DNA from: Microbacteriaceae bacterium
GTDB lineage: Bacteria; Actinomycetota; Actinomycetes; Actinomycetales; Microbacteriaceae
Assembly: GCA_014378715.1 (NCBI GenBank)
Contig: JACMNE010000084.1
Location: 1-39,678, forward strand
Reading direction: 5' to 3'
DNA length: 39,678 nucleotides
Both the position numbers and the translations under genes were made by a program. The notes below the pieces were generated by a model. The model searched no databases. It worked only from the letters and a program-made list of their open reading frames with translations, and was not told the origin of the DNA. Positions 15,877 to 23,309 of this stretch are shown here, piece by piece (position 1 is the stretch's first letter; each line of letters starts with the position of its first letter).

Positions 15877-16566
15877 CAGCTGGATGTCGGACAGCTGCGC
15901 AAGCTGGCGCCATATGGCGCGCATCCCACCCTGGCCATCGCTGACCGGCGACGGCTGGTAGCGGTCCGCGGCGACAAGGGCGTCCAGGGTGAGCCCGGTG
16001 AGCTGCTGGATGTCGGCGACCGGCACCTCGAAGGTGGTGAAGCCGCCGAGGGGCGGCGGGTCCGCGACATCCGCCCGGGTCGACTCGAGGTCGATGTCGG
16101 CCAGCTGCGCCGACTGGTCGAGCACGAAGCCGGCCGCGCTCAGCTCGGGGCCGGATGAGACGCCCGCGGTGATCCAGGCGGCGATCTTCCAGAACAGGCG
16201 GGGAATCCTGATGCCGCTGTAGGGCGGGTCGGCCGGATCGAACACCGGGCCGGTGAAGACGAAGGTGGCCTCGTTCGCGAGCCGCGCAGTGGCCGGGTCA
16301 CCCCAGACGGGGTCGCGTCGTCGCACCAGGTGCCCGCGGTCGAGGTCGTTGCGCGCGGAGACCTCCTCCCCGGTCTGCTCTGCGGAAGGCATGCGCGGGT
16401 CGAGGTGCCAGTCGTCGGCGCGGTCGAGGTCGAGCAACCGCGCCCCGTCGACAATGACCGCGGTGGCGGCCGCGAGCCGGCGAACCGGGTCGAGGAGCAC
16501 GGTGAAGTGCACATAGTCGAGCTCGCGCAGCGGCCGGCAACGTGCTCTAGCGCGAACTGCGGGCAC
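15874..16566 (-). pseudogene. DNA/RNA non-specific endonuclease with internal deletion
   Basis: The frame is open for 230 codons and plainly belongs to the NucA/endonuclease G family: LDYVHFTVLLDPVRR, DDWHLDPRMP, and the catalytic D76-R-G-H79 in NDLDRGHLVRRRDPVWGD, then FTGPVFDPADPPYSGIR and IPRLFWKIAAW. Relatives have some 35-40 residues between the ATF block and the VFTGPV block, holding the TN..PQ..FN...W..LE region with the metal-binding Asn. Here A-T-F runs straight into V-F-T-G near 16258-16264. That segment is missing in frame, so catalysis is unlikely. The start is unclear: GTG 16566 is a guess and the normal N-terminus is not recognisable upstream. Deletion size is estimated from family memory. 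Confidence 0.7.
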
Positions 16567-16805
16567 AGGCCTGAAGCCGGGATGCCCTCCGATACGGTGA
16601 GGAGGAGACAGGATCCGAGGGCCCAGGTCGGCGCAGGAATCTTGGTCGGTCGCGCCACCCGGGAAACCGGCGGGCCCTGGTGGTCGCTGCGGCGGCCCGC
16701 CTCTTCGAGTCCTATATCGGGCCCGCGACCGGCGACCGCTACCTGATCCGGATGCTGCTCTCGGAGATGCCCCAGCTGCCGGAGGCCGACCGCCGTGCCA
16801 CGCGG
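16567..16805. other. no intact gene; possible eroded sequence
   Basis: This stretch separates the damaged nuclease from the acyl-CoA synthetase stop. A plus-strand frame at about 16680-16800 reads protein-like (ARLFESYIGPATGDRY, then LLSEMPQLPE) but has no credible start and runs into the antisense of the synthetase gene. The family was not recognised. It may be a remnant. Confidence 0.3.
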
Positions 16806-18515
16806 CTACCGCACGAACTGGTCGTCGCGCCACTCGGCGCAGGTCTCGAGGCCCTGCGCGATGCGCTCCTCCCGCTCGCGCAGCTCCACCCGGCGGATCT
16901 TTCCGGAGATGGTCTTCGGCAGCTCGAAGAACTCGATCCGGCGGATGCGCTGGAATGCCGCGAGGTGCTCCCTGGCGTGGGCGAGCACGGAGGCGGCTGT
17001 GCCCGCATCCGCTGCGAATCCGGGCGCGAGCGCCACGTAGGCCTTGGGCACGGCGAGCCGCAGCTCATCCGGTGCGGGGACCACGGCGGCCTCCATCACT
17101 GCGGGGTGTTCGATGAGCACACTCTCGAGTTCGAAGGGGCTGATCTTGTAGTCGGACGCCTTGAACACATCATCCGTTCGCCCGATGTAGGTAAGGAAAC
17201 CGTCCCCGTCGCGCGAGGCGATGTCGCCGGTGTGGAAGTACCCGTCGGCGGTGGCCTCGGCGTTGCGCACCGGGTCGGCGACATAACCGGTCATGAGGTT
17301 GAGCGCCGGGCTGGCAAGGTTCAGGCAGATCTCGCCGTTGTCGGACTCGAGGCCGGTGAGCGGATCGACCAGCACGATGTCGCAGCCGGGAAGCGGCCGG
17401 CCCATCGAGCCGTCCTTGACGACGGTTCCCGGCGAGTTGGCCACGACCGCCGTCATCTCGGTCTGACCGAAGCCGTCGCGGATCGTCAGCCCCCAGTGCG
17501 CGCGCACCTGGCCGATGACCTCGGGGTTGAGCGGCTCGCCGGCCGAGATGGCCTCCCGCAGCGACCCTGCGCCGGCGGAGAGGTCGGACTTGATCAGCAT
17601 CCGCCACACGGTGGGCGGGGCGCAGAACGAGGTGACCCCCTCCGCCCGGATGGTCGAGAGCATTTTCGTCGCGTCGAAGCGCTCGTAGTTGTAGACGAAG
17701 ATCGTGGATTCCGCGATCCACGGGGCGAAGAAGCAGCTCCAGGCGTGTTTGGCCCAGCCGGGCGAGCTGATCGCGAGGTGCACGTCTCCGGGCCGGAGCC
17801 CCAGCCAGTACATGGTGGTGAGGTGGCCTACCGGGTAGGAGACGTGGGTATGCTCGACCAGCTTGGGCCGGCTCGTGGTGCCGGAGGTGAAGTAGTGCAG
17901 CAGGGCGTCACCGGCGAGTGTTTCCGGGTGGGGAAGCGGTCGCGCCTCCCGCAGGAACGCGTCCTCGTAGGGGGCCCACTCCTCCGTTCCCGCCCCGACC
18001 CTGATCCCGGTGAACTCCACCCCGAGGCCGGTGAACTTGGCGGCCTGGCTCCCGGCGGCGATCACGTGCTTCACGGAGCCGCGCCGCAACCGGTCGGCGA
18101 GGTCAACGCCGGCGATGGCCACCGTGGTCGGCAGGATCACGGCGCCCACCTTCATCAGCGCCAGCATCGACTCCCACAGCTCGACCTGGTTGCCCAGCAT
18201 GAGCATCACCGCGTCGCCCCGCCGCACGCCGCGCTCGAGAAGCCACGCCCCGAGCTGGTCCGACCTGGTCGCCATCTCGTCGAAGCTGCGGCTGAGGCGC
18301 GAGCCGTCCTCCTCGACGATGACGAGGGCAGGCGCGTCGTTGCCCCGGGCGACCGCGTCGAACCAGTCGATCCCCCAGTTGAAGACTGGGCCCACGTCGG
18401 GCCAGGCGAAGGTCGAGACGGCCTCTGCGTAGTCCTCACGGAGGGCGACAAGCCGGTCGCGGGCCGTGCGGAGCGTGCTGGTGGCTGGGCTGGACTGTGT
18501 CGGGGCGTCGATCAT
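16806..18515 (-). CDS. AMP-dependent acyl-CoA synthetase
   Basis: A 569-residue adenylate-forming enzyme that activates a carboxylic acid to acyl-AMP and then acyl-CoA. Core motifs: the P-loop YFTSGTTSRPKL at 208-219, GFGQTEM (A5), YFHTGD (A7), the hinge region YIGRTDDVFKASDYKISPFE (A8), and PKTISGKIRR with the catalytic Lys about 30 residues from the C-terminus. The pattern is closest to medium-chain ACSM-type and acetyl-CoA synthetase-like proteins; the substrate is not decided. The ATG at 18515 has GAGGA about 4 nt upstream; the longer upstream frame is rejected. Intact, although flanked on both sides by gene remnants. Confidence 0.92.
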   Translation of the reverse strand: MIDAPTQSSPATSTLRTARDRLVALREDYAEAVSTFAWPDVGPVFNWGIDWFDAVARGNDAPALVIVEEDGSRLSRSFDEMATRSDQLGAWLLERGVRRGDAVMLMLGNQVELWESMLALMKVGAVILPTTVAIAGVDLADRLRRGSVKHVIAAGSQAAKFTGLGVEFTGIRVGAGTEEWAPYEDAFLREARPLPHPETLAGDALLHYFTSGTTSRPKLVEHTHVSYPVGHLTTMYWLGLRPGDVHLAISSPGWAKHAWSCFFAPWIAESTIFVYNYERFDATKMLSTIRAEGVTSFCAPPTVWRMLIKSDLSAGAGSLREAISAGEPLNPEVIGQVRAHWGLTIRDGFGQTEMTAVVANSPGTVVKDGSMGRPLPGCDIVLVDPLTGLESDNGEICLNLASPALNLMTGYVADPVRNAEATADGYFHTGDIASRDGDGFLTYIGRTDDVFKASDYKISPFELESVLIEHPAVMEAAVVPAPDELRLAVPKAYVALAPGFAADAGTAASVLAHAREHLAAFQRIRRIEFFELPKTISGKIRRVELREREERIAQGLETCAEWRDDQFVR

Positions 18516-18636
18516 GGGATCCTCATCGTCGAAGAGAGCTGCGGTGCGAGTGCGATGTCGTCGCCCCACCGTAACGCGAGGTTCCTCCGATCACCCCCCG
18601 CGGGGCCGGGCCGGGTACCGTCGTGGATGCTGTTCC

Positions 18637-18741
18637 ACCGGGCGGGCGGGACCGTCCGAACAGGGGCGCCGCATAGGGGATGTCGCGGAACAGGTGCAGT
18701 CCGTCGGCCTCCAGGCCCTCGATCGCTCCGTACTCGGTGGT
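18637..18741 (-). pseudogene. relic of a type-B carboxylesterase (N-terminal fragment)
   Basis: Between two stops (TGA at 18742-18744 upstream), one minus-strand frame reads TEYGAIEGLEADGLHLF, then RDIPYAAPLFG, then RSRPP. This matches the start of type-B carboxylesterases, where YGxVxG is followed by FxGIPYAxPPxGxxRFxPP. Only ~35 residues survive. The catalytic GESAG block and everything after it are absent, and the frame decays before the acyl-CoA synthetase start. No start codon exists. A relic is the simplest reading. Confidence 0.55.
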
Positions 18742-18794
18742 TCACTGAGAAAGCGGATGTCGCGTGGGCCAGTCATCCGGACCGGGCCCGAGGG

Positions 18795-19019
18795 TCACGC
18801 GCGATCATCCGCTCGGCCGACGGTCGTGCGTGACCGCCGCAGGCCCACCGCCAAGCCGGCACCGAACGCGATCGACGCCACGGCCACGATCAGCAGCGCG
18901 AGCCCGAACTGGTTGCGCGGGGTCAGCAGGAGGCCCGACGGAAAGTAGGTCGAGCCGCCGAGAGGCGTGTAGGCACACCAGCCGAGGCTCGCAGAGCCAG
19001 TGGGTGCCCCCAGACGCAC
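18795..19019 (-). CDS. small two-helix membrane protein, start probably lost or frameshifted
   Basis: From the in-frame GTG at 19019 the product is 74 residues with a hydrophobic C-terminal segment (FGLALLIVAVASIAFGAGLA) and a loop GWCAYTPLGGSTYFPSG. The same frame continues upstream without a stop into a convincing first membrane helix (LRHWAIACLLVSGIIATGIG) but offers no start codon there. The natural start is probably ATG 19117 (MDQTPHIL) in another frame, which implies a frameshift between about 19090 and 19115. The GTG has no Shine-Dalgarno. Family not recognised; it may be a pseudogene. Confidence 0.4.
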   Translation of the reverse strand: MRLGAPTGSASLGWCAYTPLGGSTYFPSGLLLTPRNQFGLALLIVAVASIAFGAGLAVGLRRSRTTVGRADDRA

Positions 19020-19168
19020 AAGACCGATGCCGGTGGCGATGATTCCGCTGACGAGCAGGCAGGCGATGGCCCAGTGGCGGAGTCGGAGTATACGAGAATG
19101 TGCGGTGTCTGGTCCATCGTGGTCCGTCCCGGTCGGTGGGGTAAGTCAATCACGCCGGTCTTCACTCA

Positions 19169-19205
19169 TTGACATTCGATAGAAATCTATCGATACTCGA
19201 TAGAT
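19169..19205 (+). promoter_or_regulatory. DUF2975/XRE promoter with operator half-sites between the hexamers
   Basis: TTGACA (19169-19174) and GATACT (19192-19197) are separated by exactly 17 nt. Between them is a perfect inverted repeat CGATAGA-AA-TCTATCG (19177-19192), and a third half-site TCGATAGAT (19197-19205) overlaps the expected start point. Transcription would begin 2-4 nt before the ATG at 19207. This arrangement fits repression by the XRE protein encoded second in the operon; the binding itself is inferred. Confidence 0.8.
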
Positions 19206-19206
19206 T

Positions 19207-19686
19207 ATGACCTTCCTGACCCGGCCTCCGAAGGCAGCTACCGCCGCGACGTGGGTGGCGCTGGGCCTGCTCGCCGTCTTCGCGTTCGTTGGGGGGATCA
19301 CACTCTTTCCCCTTGCGGACTCTCTCGCTGGTGAGTATCCCGAGTTCACCGACCTGAAGGCTCCGCTCCTCACGCTCGCCATCGGGATACTCGCGTGCGC
19401 AGAGATGGTGATCGTCACCACCGCCATTCTGGTGCTCTACATCCAGCATGACCGGATCTTCGACCGCGCTGCCGCGCGGCTGGTGGACCTGCTGATCGGG
19501 ACGATCGCCGTAGCGACGGTCCTGACGGCATGTCTCCTCATCTACATCCCGGGCCCACCCCCGCTTGGCTTCCTCACCGTCGCAGCCGTCCTGGCGGGAA
19601 TCACCCTGTGCCTGGTCCTCCGCAGTCTCCGGTCGCTGCTGCGGCGAACGGTCCTGATGCGGGCCGAACTCGACGTGGTCGTGTAG
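19207..19686 (+). CDS. DUF2975 family membrane protein
   Basis: A 159-residue protein with four predicted membrane helices (about 15-36, 54-80, 98-115, 120-140) and a basic cytoplasmic stretch (RSLRSLLRR). The length, four-helix plan and partnership with a small YozG-like XRE regulator match DUF2975 proteins, whose function is unknown. The stop TAG (19684-19686) overlaps the GTG of the next gene by one base, so the two are translationally coupled. Transcription is from the near-consensus promoter just upstream and is probably leaderless. Confidence 0.85.
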   Translation: MTFLTRPPKAATAATWVALGLLAVFAFVGGITLFPLADSLAGEYPEFTDLKAPLLTLAIGILACAEMVIVTTAILVLYIQHDRIFDRAAARLVDLLIGTIAVATVLTACLLIYIPGPPPLGFLTVAAVLAGITLCLVLRSLRSLLRRTVLMRAELDVVV

Positions 19687-19940
19687 TGGCCGTACGCATT
19701 CTCATCGACCGACTCCTGGTCGAACGCGGGATGTCTGTCGGCGATTTCGCCGCGGAGATCGGCATCACCCCGGCCAACGTCGCCGTTCTGAAGAATGGGC
19801 GTGCCCGCGCCATCCGCTTCTCCACCCTCGACGCGATCTGCCGCGTGCTGGAGTGCCAGCCCGGGGACATCCTGGTCTGGGACGAGGCTCAGGATCAGTT
19901 GAGCGCCGGCAGGTCGACAGGGATGACGCCCGACCCGTAG
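19686..19940 (+). CDS. XRE/Cro-type HTH regulator (YozG-like)
   Basis: An 84-residue single-domain DNA-binding protein: IDRLLVERGMSVGDFAAEIG is helices 1-2, ITPANVAVLKNGRARAIRF the recognition helix and following loop, and LDAICRVLECQPGDILVW the closing helices. This is the HTH_26/YozG pattern that accompanies DUF2975 genes. The start GTG 19686 overlaps the preceding stop. Probable autorepressor at the 19177-19205 half-sites. The last 46 nt overlap the convergent PEP-mutase-family gene, so the C-terminal ~14 residues are constrained by both. Confidence 0.85.
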   Translation: MAVRILIDRLLVERGMSVGDFAAEIGITPANVAVLKNGRARAIRFSTLDAICRVLECQPGDILVWDEAQDQLSAGRSTGMTPDP

Positions 19941-20662
19941 AGGTCCTGGGCGAGGTCCTGCAGCGCGAGCAGGGTGACGCGCTGCACGAGCGGGCCGTAG
20001 GAGATGCGGGCGATGCCAAGCTCCTGGTACTCCGCCGCGGTCAGGGCCCCGGGGAGCCCGATGACGCTGACGGTGTTGCGCCCGAGCTCGGCCACGACAT
20101 GCTCGACTGACTCCCGATCCATGAGCCCGGGAATGAAGACGAGCGACGCCCCCTCGGCCAGGAAGGCCCTGCCACGCTTGATCGCCTCGGGCAGGCGCTC
20201 GCTCAGCGGGCCCGTTCCCCGCGCGATGGCGTCGGTGCGGGCGTTCAGCTGGAACGGCACCCCCTCCGCCTCGGCCGCGGCGATGATCGCACGCACCCCG
20301 GCGACGGACTCGTCGAACGGCTTGAGGCGGTCCTCCACGTTCGCGCCGACGACACCGATCGCGATCGCGCGACGGATGGTCTCGCCGGGTTCGGCGTATC
20401 CGTCGTCGAGGTCGGCCGTCACCGGCAGCTCGGTGGCCTTCACGATGACCTCGATCGCATCCAGCGCGACCTGCAGCGGCATGCCGCCGTCGACATACCC
20501 GAGGCTCGCGGCAATGGAGTGTCCGGCCGTCGCGATGGCCCGTGTCCCGGGCAGGTCGGCGACGACCTTCGTCGAGATCGCATCCCACACATTGATGACA
20601 CGGAGAATTTCGGGCGCCTGATGCAGGTCGCGGAGCGTTTCGGCCCTGGTGAGAGTGTTCAT
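19895..20662 (-). CDS. isocitrate lyase/PEP mutase family protein
   Basis: A 255-residue TIM-barrel enzyme. Evidence: INVWDAISTKVVADLPGT, TAGHSIAASLGYVDG, the Mg-binding VTADLDDGYAEP, GVVGANVEDR, and NARTDAI. The shortened form with an NVWD start is the oxaloacetate-decarboxylase/methylisocitrate-lyase-like subgroup of unknown substrate that is common in actinobacteria. The loop usually holding the lyase catalytic Cys (KKCG) is not evident, so isocitrate lyase activity is unlikely. It is 9 nt downstream of the HTH gene on the same strand and probably co-transcribed with it. Confidence 0.88.
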   Translation of the reverse strand: MNTLTRAETLRDLHQAPEILRVINVWDAISTKVVADLPGTRAIATAGHSIAASLGYVDGGMPLQVALDAIEVIVKATELPVTADLDDGYAEPGETIRRAIAIGVVGANVEDRLKPFDESVAGVRAIIAAAEAEGVPFQLNARTDAIARGTGPLSERLPEAIKRGRAFLAEGASLVFIPGLMDRESVEHVVAELGRNTVSVIGLPGALTAAEYQELGIARISYGPLVQRVTLLALQDLAQDLYGSGVIPVDLPALN

Positions 20663-20671
20663 TCCCCCACG

Positions 20672-20950
20672 CTAGTTGAGGTCTTTGAGCGCTTCGATCA
20701 ACTCATCGACCGTGTGGGCCGCATTCGACGGATGTCGCAGCGGACGGTCCCGGTGGAGCACATAGTGATTGCGTCGACCGCGGCGCTCGCGCTCGAGGTA
20801 TCCGTTCGCCTCGAGATCGTTCAGGATCTTCACCGCCGACCTCGTGCTCACGCCCCCGGCCAGGGCGAGTTCCTCCAGGGTCGAGTCGGGATTCCGCGCG
20901 ACTTCGAGGAGGAGGTGCGCATGGTGGGTGAGGAAGGTCCACTGGGTCAC
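20672..20950 (-). CDS. winged-helix HTH regulator
   Basis: A 92-residue protein of a common actinobacterial MarR/ArsR-like single-domain type: TQWTFLTHHAHLLLEVARNP, the HTH in TLEELALAGGVSTRSAVKIL, and the wing YLERERRGRRNHYVLH followed by LRHP. The start GTG 20950 is preferred because homologs begin (M/V)TxWTFLT; an in-frame ATG at 21007 is the alternative, and neither has an ideal Shine-Dalgarno. It is divergent from the bicarbonate permease gene, and the gap between them holds two matching dyads, so it is the natural candidate for their binding protein. The PEP-mutase-family gene follows. Confidence 0.8.
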   Translation of the reverse strand: MTQWTFLTHHAHLLLEVARNPDSTLEELALAGGVSTRSAVKILNDLEANGYLERERRGRRNHYVLHRDRPLRHPSNAAHTVDELIEALKDLN

Positions 20951-21026
20951 TCCCCCATTCTCGCGGGAGATCCCGTGGATCGTCGCCACCGCGTCACCCA
21001 CGAACATTCGCCTGACTGTCAACAGG

Positions 21027-21072
21027 TGAAGCAAACTTCATGTATTGTGCTCAAAGCATGAAGCATGCTTCA
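21027..21072. promoter_or_regulatory. two 14-bp dyads between the HTH gene and the bicarbonate permease
   Basis: TGAAGCATGCTTCA (21059-21072) is a perfect palindrome. TGAAGCAAACTTCA (21027-21040) is the same element with an imperfect centre. They are 32 bp apart, about three helical turns, so a dimer pair would sit on one DNA face. TATTGT (21043-21048), a plausible permease -10, lies between them, and AGGAGG for the permease follows at 21080-21085. A TTGACA reads on the minus strand at 21022-21017. Confidence 0.7.
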
Positions 21073-21090
21073 CCTATTCAGGAGGACGTC

Positions 21091-22053
21091 GTGGATCCCA
21101 CATCAGCACTCACCAACCTGCTCAGCGCTCCGGTGCTCGCCTTCGTGCTGGGTCTCATCGCCGTCGCCGTACGCTCGGACCTCCGCGTGCCGGAAGCCAT
21201 GACCCAGGGGCTCTCGATCTATCTCCTCCTCGCCATCGGTCTCAAGGGTGGGGTTGCCCTTCGAGCAACGGATGCCGCGACTCTCGTCATTCCCCTGACG
21301 CTGGCCCTTGTGCTCGGCCTCACGATCCCCGTCGCCGCGTTCCTCGCGCTGCGCGTGCTCACCCCCCTGGGCCCGGTCGACCGCGGGGCCATCGCCGCGC
21401 ACTACGGCTCCACCTCACTCGTCACGTTCACCGCAGCGGTCGTCGCGCTCGAGACCGCCTCGATCGTCGTGCCGGGATATGCCGTAGCGGTCCTCACGGT
21501 GCTCGAGGTCCCCGGGATCGTCGTCGGGCTCCTCCTCGCCCGGCGGTACTCCGCACTTCCGGGCAGCTGGTCGGCCACCGTGCGCGAGATCGTCACCGGC
21601 AAGTCGATCCTGCTACTCGTGGGCGGACTGGCGATCGGCGCCGTCATCGGCGAGACCGGATACGCACCCGTGAGCCCCGTGTTCACCGACCTCTTCCGGG
21701 GCGTGCTCGCGCTCTTCCTCCTCGCCCTCGGGATCGAGGCCGGCACCCGCTTCTCCACCCTCCGTCGCGGAGCAGCCGGACTCGTCGCCTTCGCAATCCT
21801 CTTCCCCGCCGTCATCGGAACCCTCACGGTTCTCGCCGCCACCGCCATGGGACTCGGCGTCGCCGGCTCCGCGATCTTCGGAGTGCTGTGCGCCAGCGCC
21901 TCCTACATCGCCGCCCCCGCAGCGGTCAAGATGTCACTGCCGGAGGCGAACCTCGCCTACCCGCTCACCGCGAGCATGACGATCACCTTCCCCTTCAACC
22001 TGCTCATCGGCATCCCCGCCCTCATCTGGCTGGCCACGACACTCGCGCGCTGA
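21091..22053 (+). CDS. sbtA: SbtA-type sodium-dependent bicarbonate permease
   Basis: A 320-residue integral membrane protein, about ten helices in two repeats. Family knowledge: SbtA takes up bicarbonate with sodium. Diagnostic stretches: DLRVPEAMTQGLSIYLLLAIGLKGG (two-part signature), IAAHYGSTSLVTF with the substrate-binding GSTS region, LFLLALGIEAG, and CASASYIAAPAAVKMSLPEA with a second SAS(Y)IAAPAA motif. Both half-helix motifs are intact. GTG 21091 is set by AGGAGG (21080-21085) at 5-nt spacing. No SbtB PII-like partner is adjacent, unlike in cyanobacteria. Control is probably by the divergent HTH protein through the twin dyads. Confidence 0.88.
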   Translation: MDPTSALTNLLSAPVLAFVLGLIAVAVRSDLRVPEAMTQGLSIYLLLAIGLKGGVALRATDAATLVIPLTLALVLGLTIPVAAFLALRVLTPLGPVDRGAIAAHYGSTSLVTFTAAVVALETASIVVPGYAVAVLTVLEVPGIVVGLLLARRYSALPGSWSATVREIVTGKSILLLVGGLAIGAVIGETGYAPVSPVFTDLFRGVLALFLLALGIEAGTRFSTLRRGAAGLVAFAILFPAVIGTLTVLAATAMGLGVAGSAIFGVLCASASYIAAPAAVKMSLPEANLAYPLTASMTITFPFNLLIGIPALIWLATTLAR

Positions 22054-22085
22054 GCCCAGGCGGCAGGATGTGGCAGAAACCACAG

Positions 22086-22130
22086 CGGGCCCGACCGTGT
22101 TCCACAGGAACTGCCGGTCGGGCCCGTCTC
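22086..22130. terminator. bidirectional hairpin between sbtA and tRNA-Arg
   Basis: A 12-bp perfect stem CGGGCCCGACCG (22086-22097) pairs with CGGTCGGGCCCG (22115-22126) across a 17-nt loop, followed on the plus strand by TCTCTTTG. It can end sbtA (plus) and tRNA-Arg (minus). Confidence 0.75.
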
Positions 22131-22136
22131 TTTGTG

Positions 22137-22209
22137 TGCGCCCGGAGGGATTTGAACCCCCGGCCTATTGATCCGTAGTCAATTGCTCTATCCGCTGAGC
22201 TACGGGCGC
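22137..22209 (-). tRNA. tRNA-Arg (anticodon ACG)
   Basis: Minus-strand 73-nt cloverleaf. The acceptor GCGCCCG pairs with CGGGCGC, discriminator A. The D arm contains AGCUCAGCGGAUAGAGC. The anticodon stem AUUGA/UCAAU encloses CUACGGA, with ACG at 34-36. The T arm is GGGGGUUCAAAUCCC-like. CCA is not encoded. This is the expected substrate of TadA. Confidence 0.95.
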
Positions 22210-22308
22210 ATCTTCGGCTTCTCAGCCGACTTAGAGACTATACCAGCGCGCGGGAGGGGTCCGATGCCACCGGCCCGCAACATCCGCTCGCCCGGTCAGG
22301 ACCGCCGC

Positions 22309-23265
22309 TCAGTCGGACAGGCCCGGAACCAGCACGATCTTGCCGCGCACGGAGCCCTGCTCGCTCGCCCGGTGGGCGTCCGCGGCCTTCGCAAGCGGAT
22401 ACCGCGCCCCGATCTCGATCTGGAACCTGCCGTCGACGGCGAGCTCAGCAGCGACCCCCACTGCCTCACGGCGCAGCGCCAGCTCCTCGTCGGTGAGGGG
22501 AACGGGATTGCCGCCCGACCAGGCGCGGATGCCGAGCTCGGCGGCGCGCGCACCCATCACGATCGTGCCGATCTGCGAGCGGTCGGAGAGGAGTTCGAAG
22601 GAGACGGCGAAGGCCTCGTCGGTTCCCACGGCGTCGAGCACGCGGTCGATCCCGTCGGGCGCCACGGAGCGGATGCGGTCGACCAGACCGTCGCCGTAGG
22701 CCACGGGGATGGCGCCGAGCTCGGCCAGGCGGGCGTGGTTGCGCTCGCTGGCGGTCGCGATGACGGTGGCGCCCCAGAGCCGGGCGAACTGCACGGCGGC
22801 CTGGCCGACGGCCCCCGACCCACCGTGGATCAGCAGCACGGTCCCCTCGTGCACGTCGAGGGACTTCAGCACCTGGTAGGCCGTTCCGATGGGGATACCG
22901 AGGGCGGCGGCCTGGTCCCAGCCGAGAGCGTCGGGCTTGGCGGTGAGCTGGCCCGGCAGCGCGACGAGGTGCGAGGTGTAGGTGCCGGAGGCCCCGCTGA
23001 TGATGACGGCGTCGCCGACGCTCCAACCATCGACCCCGTCACCGACCTCGACGATCTCGCCCGACGCGTCGAGGCCCGGGACGCGGGGCGTGGTGATCGG
23101 GCCGGTGGGACGCAGCCCCGCACGGATCTTGCAGTCGAGCGGGTTGACCCCGGCCGAGCGCACCGCCACCACCACGGCGCCGGCTGGCGCGGTCGGGGTG
23201 GGGATGCTGTGGAGCTCGAGCACGTCCGCGTCGCCGAAACTCGTGAATGAAACAACCTGCGCCAT
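22309..23265 (-). CDS. zinc-independent MDR quinone oxidoreductase
   Basis: A 318-residue medium-chain dehydrogenase/reductase. Evidence: the substrate-domain motif VRSAGVNPLDCKIRAG, PGLDASGEIVEVG, and the NADPH-binding Rossmann motif IHGGSGAVGQAAVQFAR followed by VIATASERNHARL. Structural zinc cysteines are absent, as in quinone oxidoreductases, which reduce quinones or enals with NADPH. ATG 23265 has GAGGA 6 nt upstream. It is divergent from the TetR gene across a 99-bp region with an 18-bp palindrome and is probably its repression target, perhaps responding to an electrophile. The physiological substrate is unknown. Confidence 0.92.
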   Translation of the reverse strand: MAQVVSFTSFGDADVLELHSIPTPTAPAGAVVVAVRSAGVNPLDCKIRAGLRPTGPITTPRVPGLDASGEIVEVGDGVDGWSVGDAVIISGASGTYTSHLVALPGQLTAKPDALGWDQAAALGIPIGTAYQVLKSLDVHEGTVLLIHGGSGAVGQAAVQFARLWGATVIATASERNHARLAELGAIPVAYGDGLVDRIRSVAPDGIDRVLDAVGTDEAFAVSFELLSDRSQIGTIVMGARAAELGIRAWSGGNPVPLTDEELALRREAVGVAAELAVDGRFQIEIGARYPLAKAADAHRASEQGSVRGKIVLVPGLSD

Positions 23266-23309
23266 TGGGGGTCCTCGTCAGTCGGAGAGCAAAAGAAAAG
23301 ATTCCTCTC

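Noticed and set aside
16680-18833. Plus-strand frame of 717 codons starting in the gap before the acyl-CoA synthetase
   Set aside because: Nearly all of it is antisense to the synthetase. Only the first ~40 codons look protein-like, and they have no identifiable family.
19207-19940. Toxin-antitoxin system
   Set aside because: DUF2975 is a four-helix membrane protein without a known toxin fold, and the XRE partner matches the usual YozG companion rather than an antitoxin with a toxin-binding tail.
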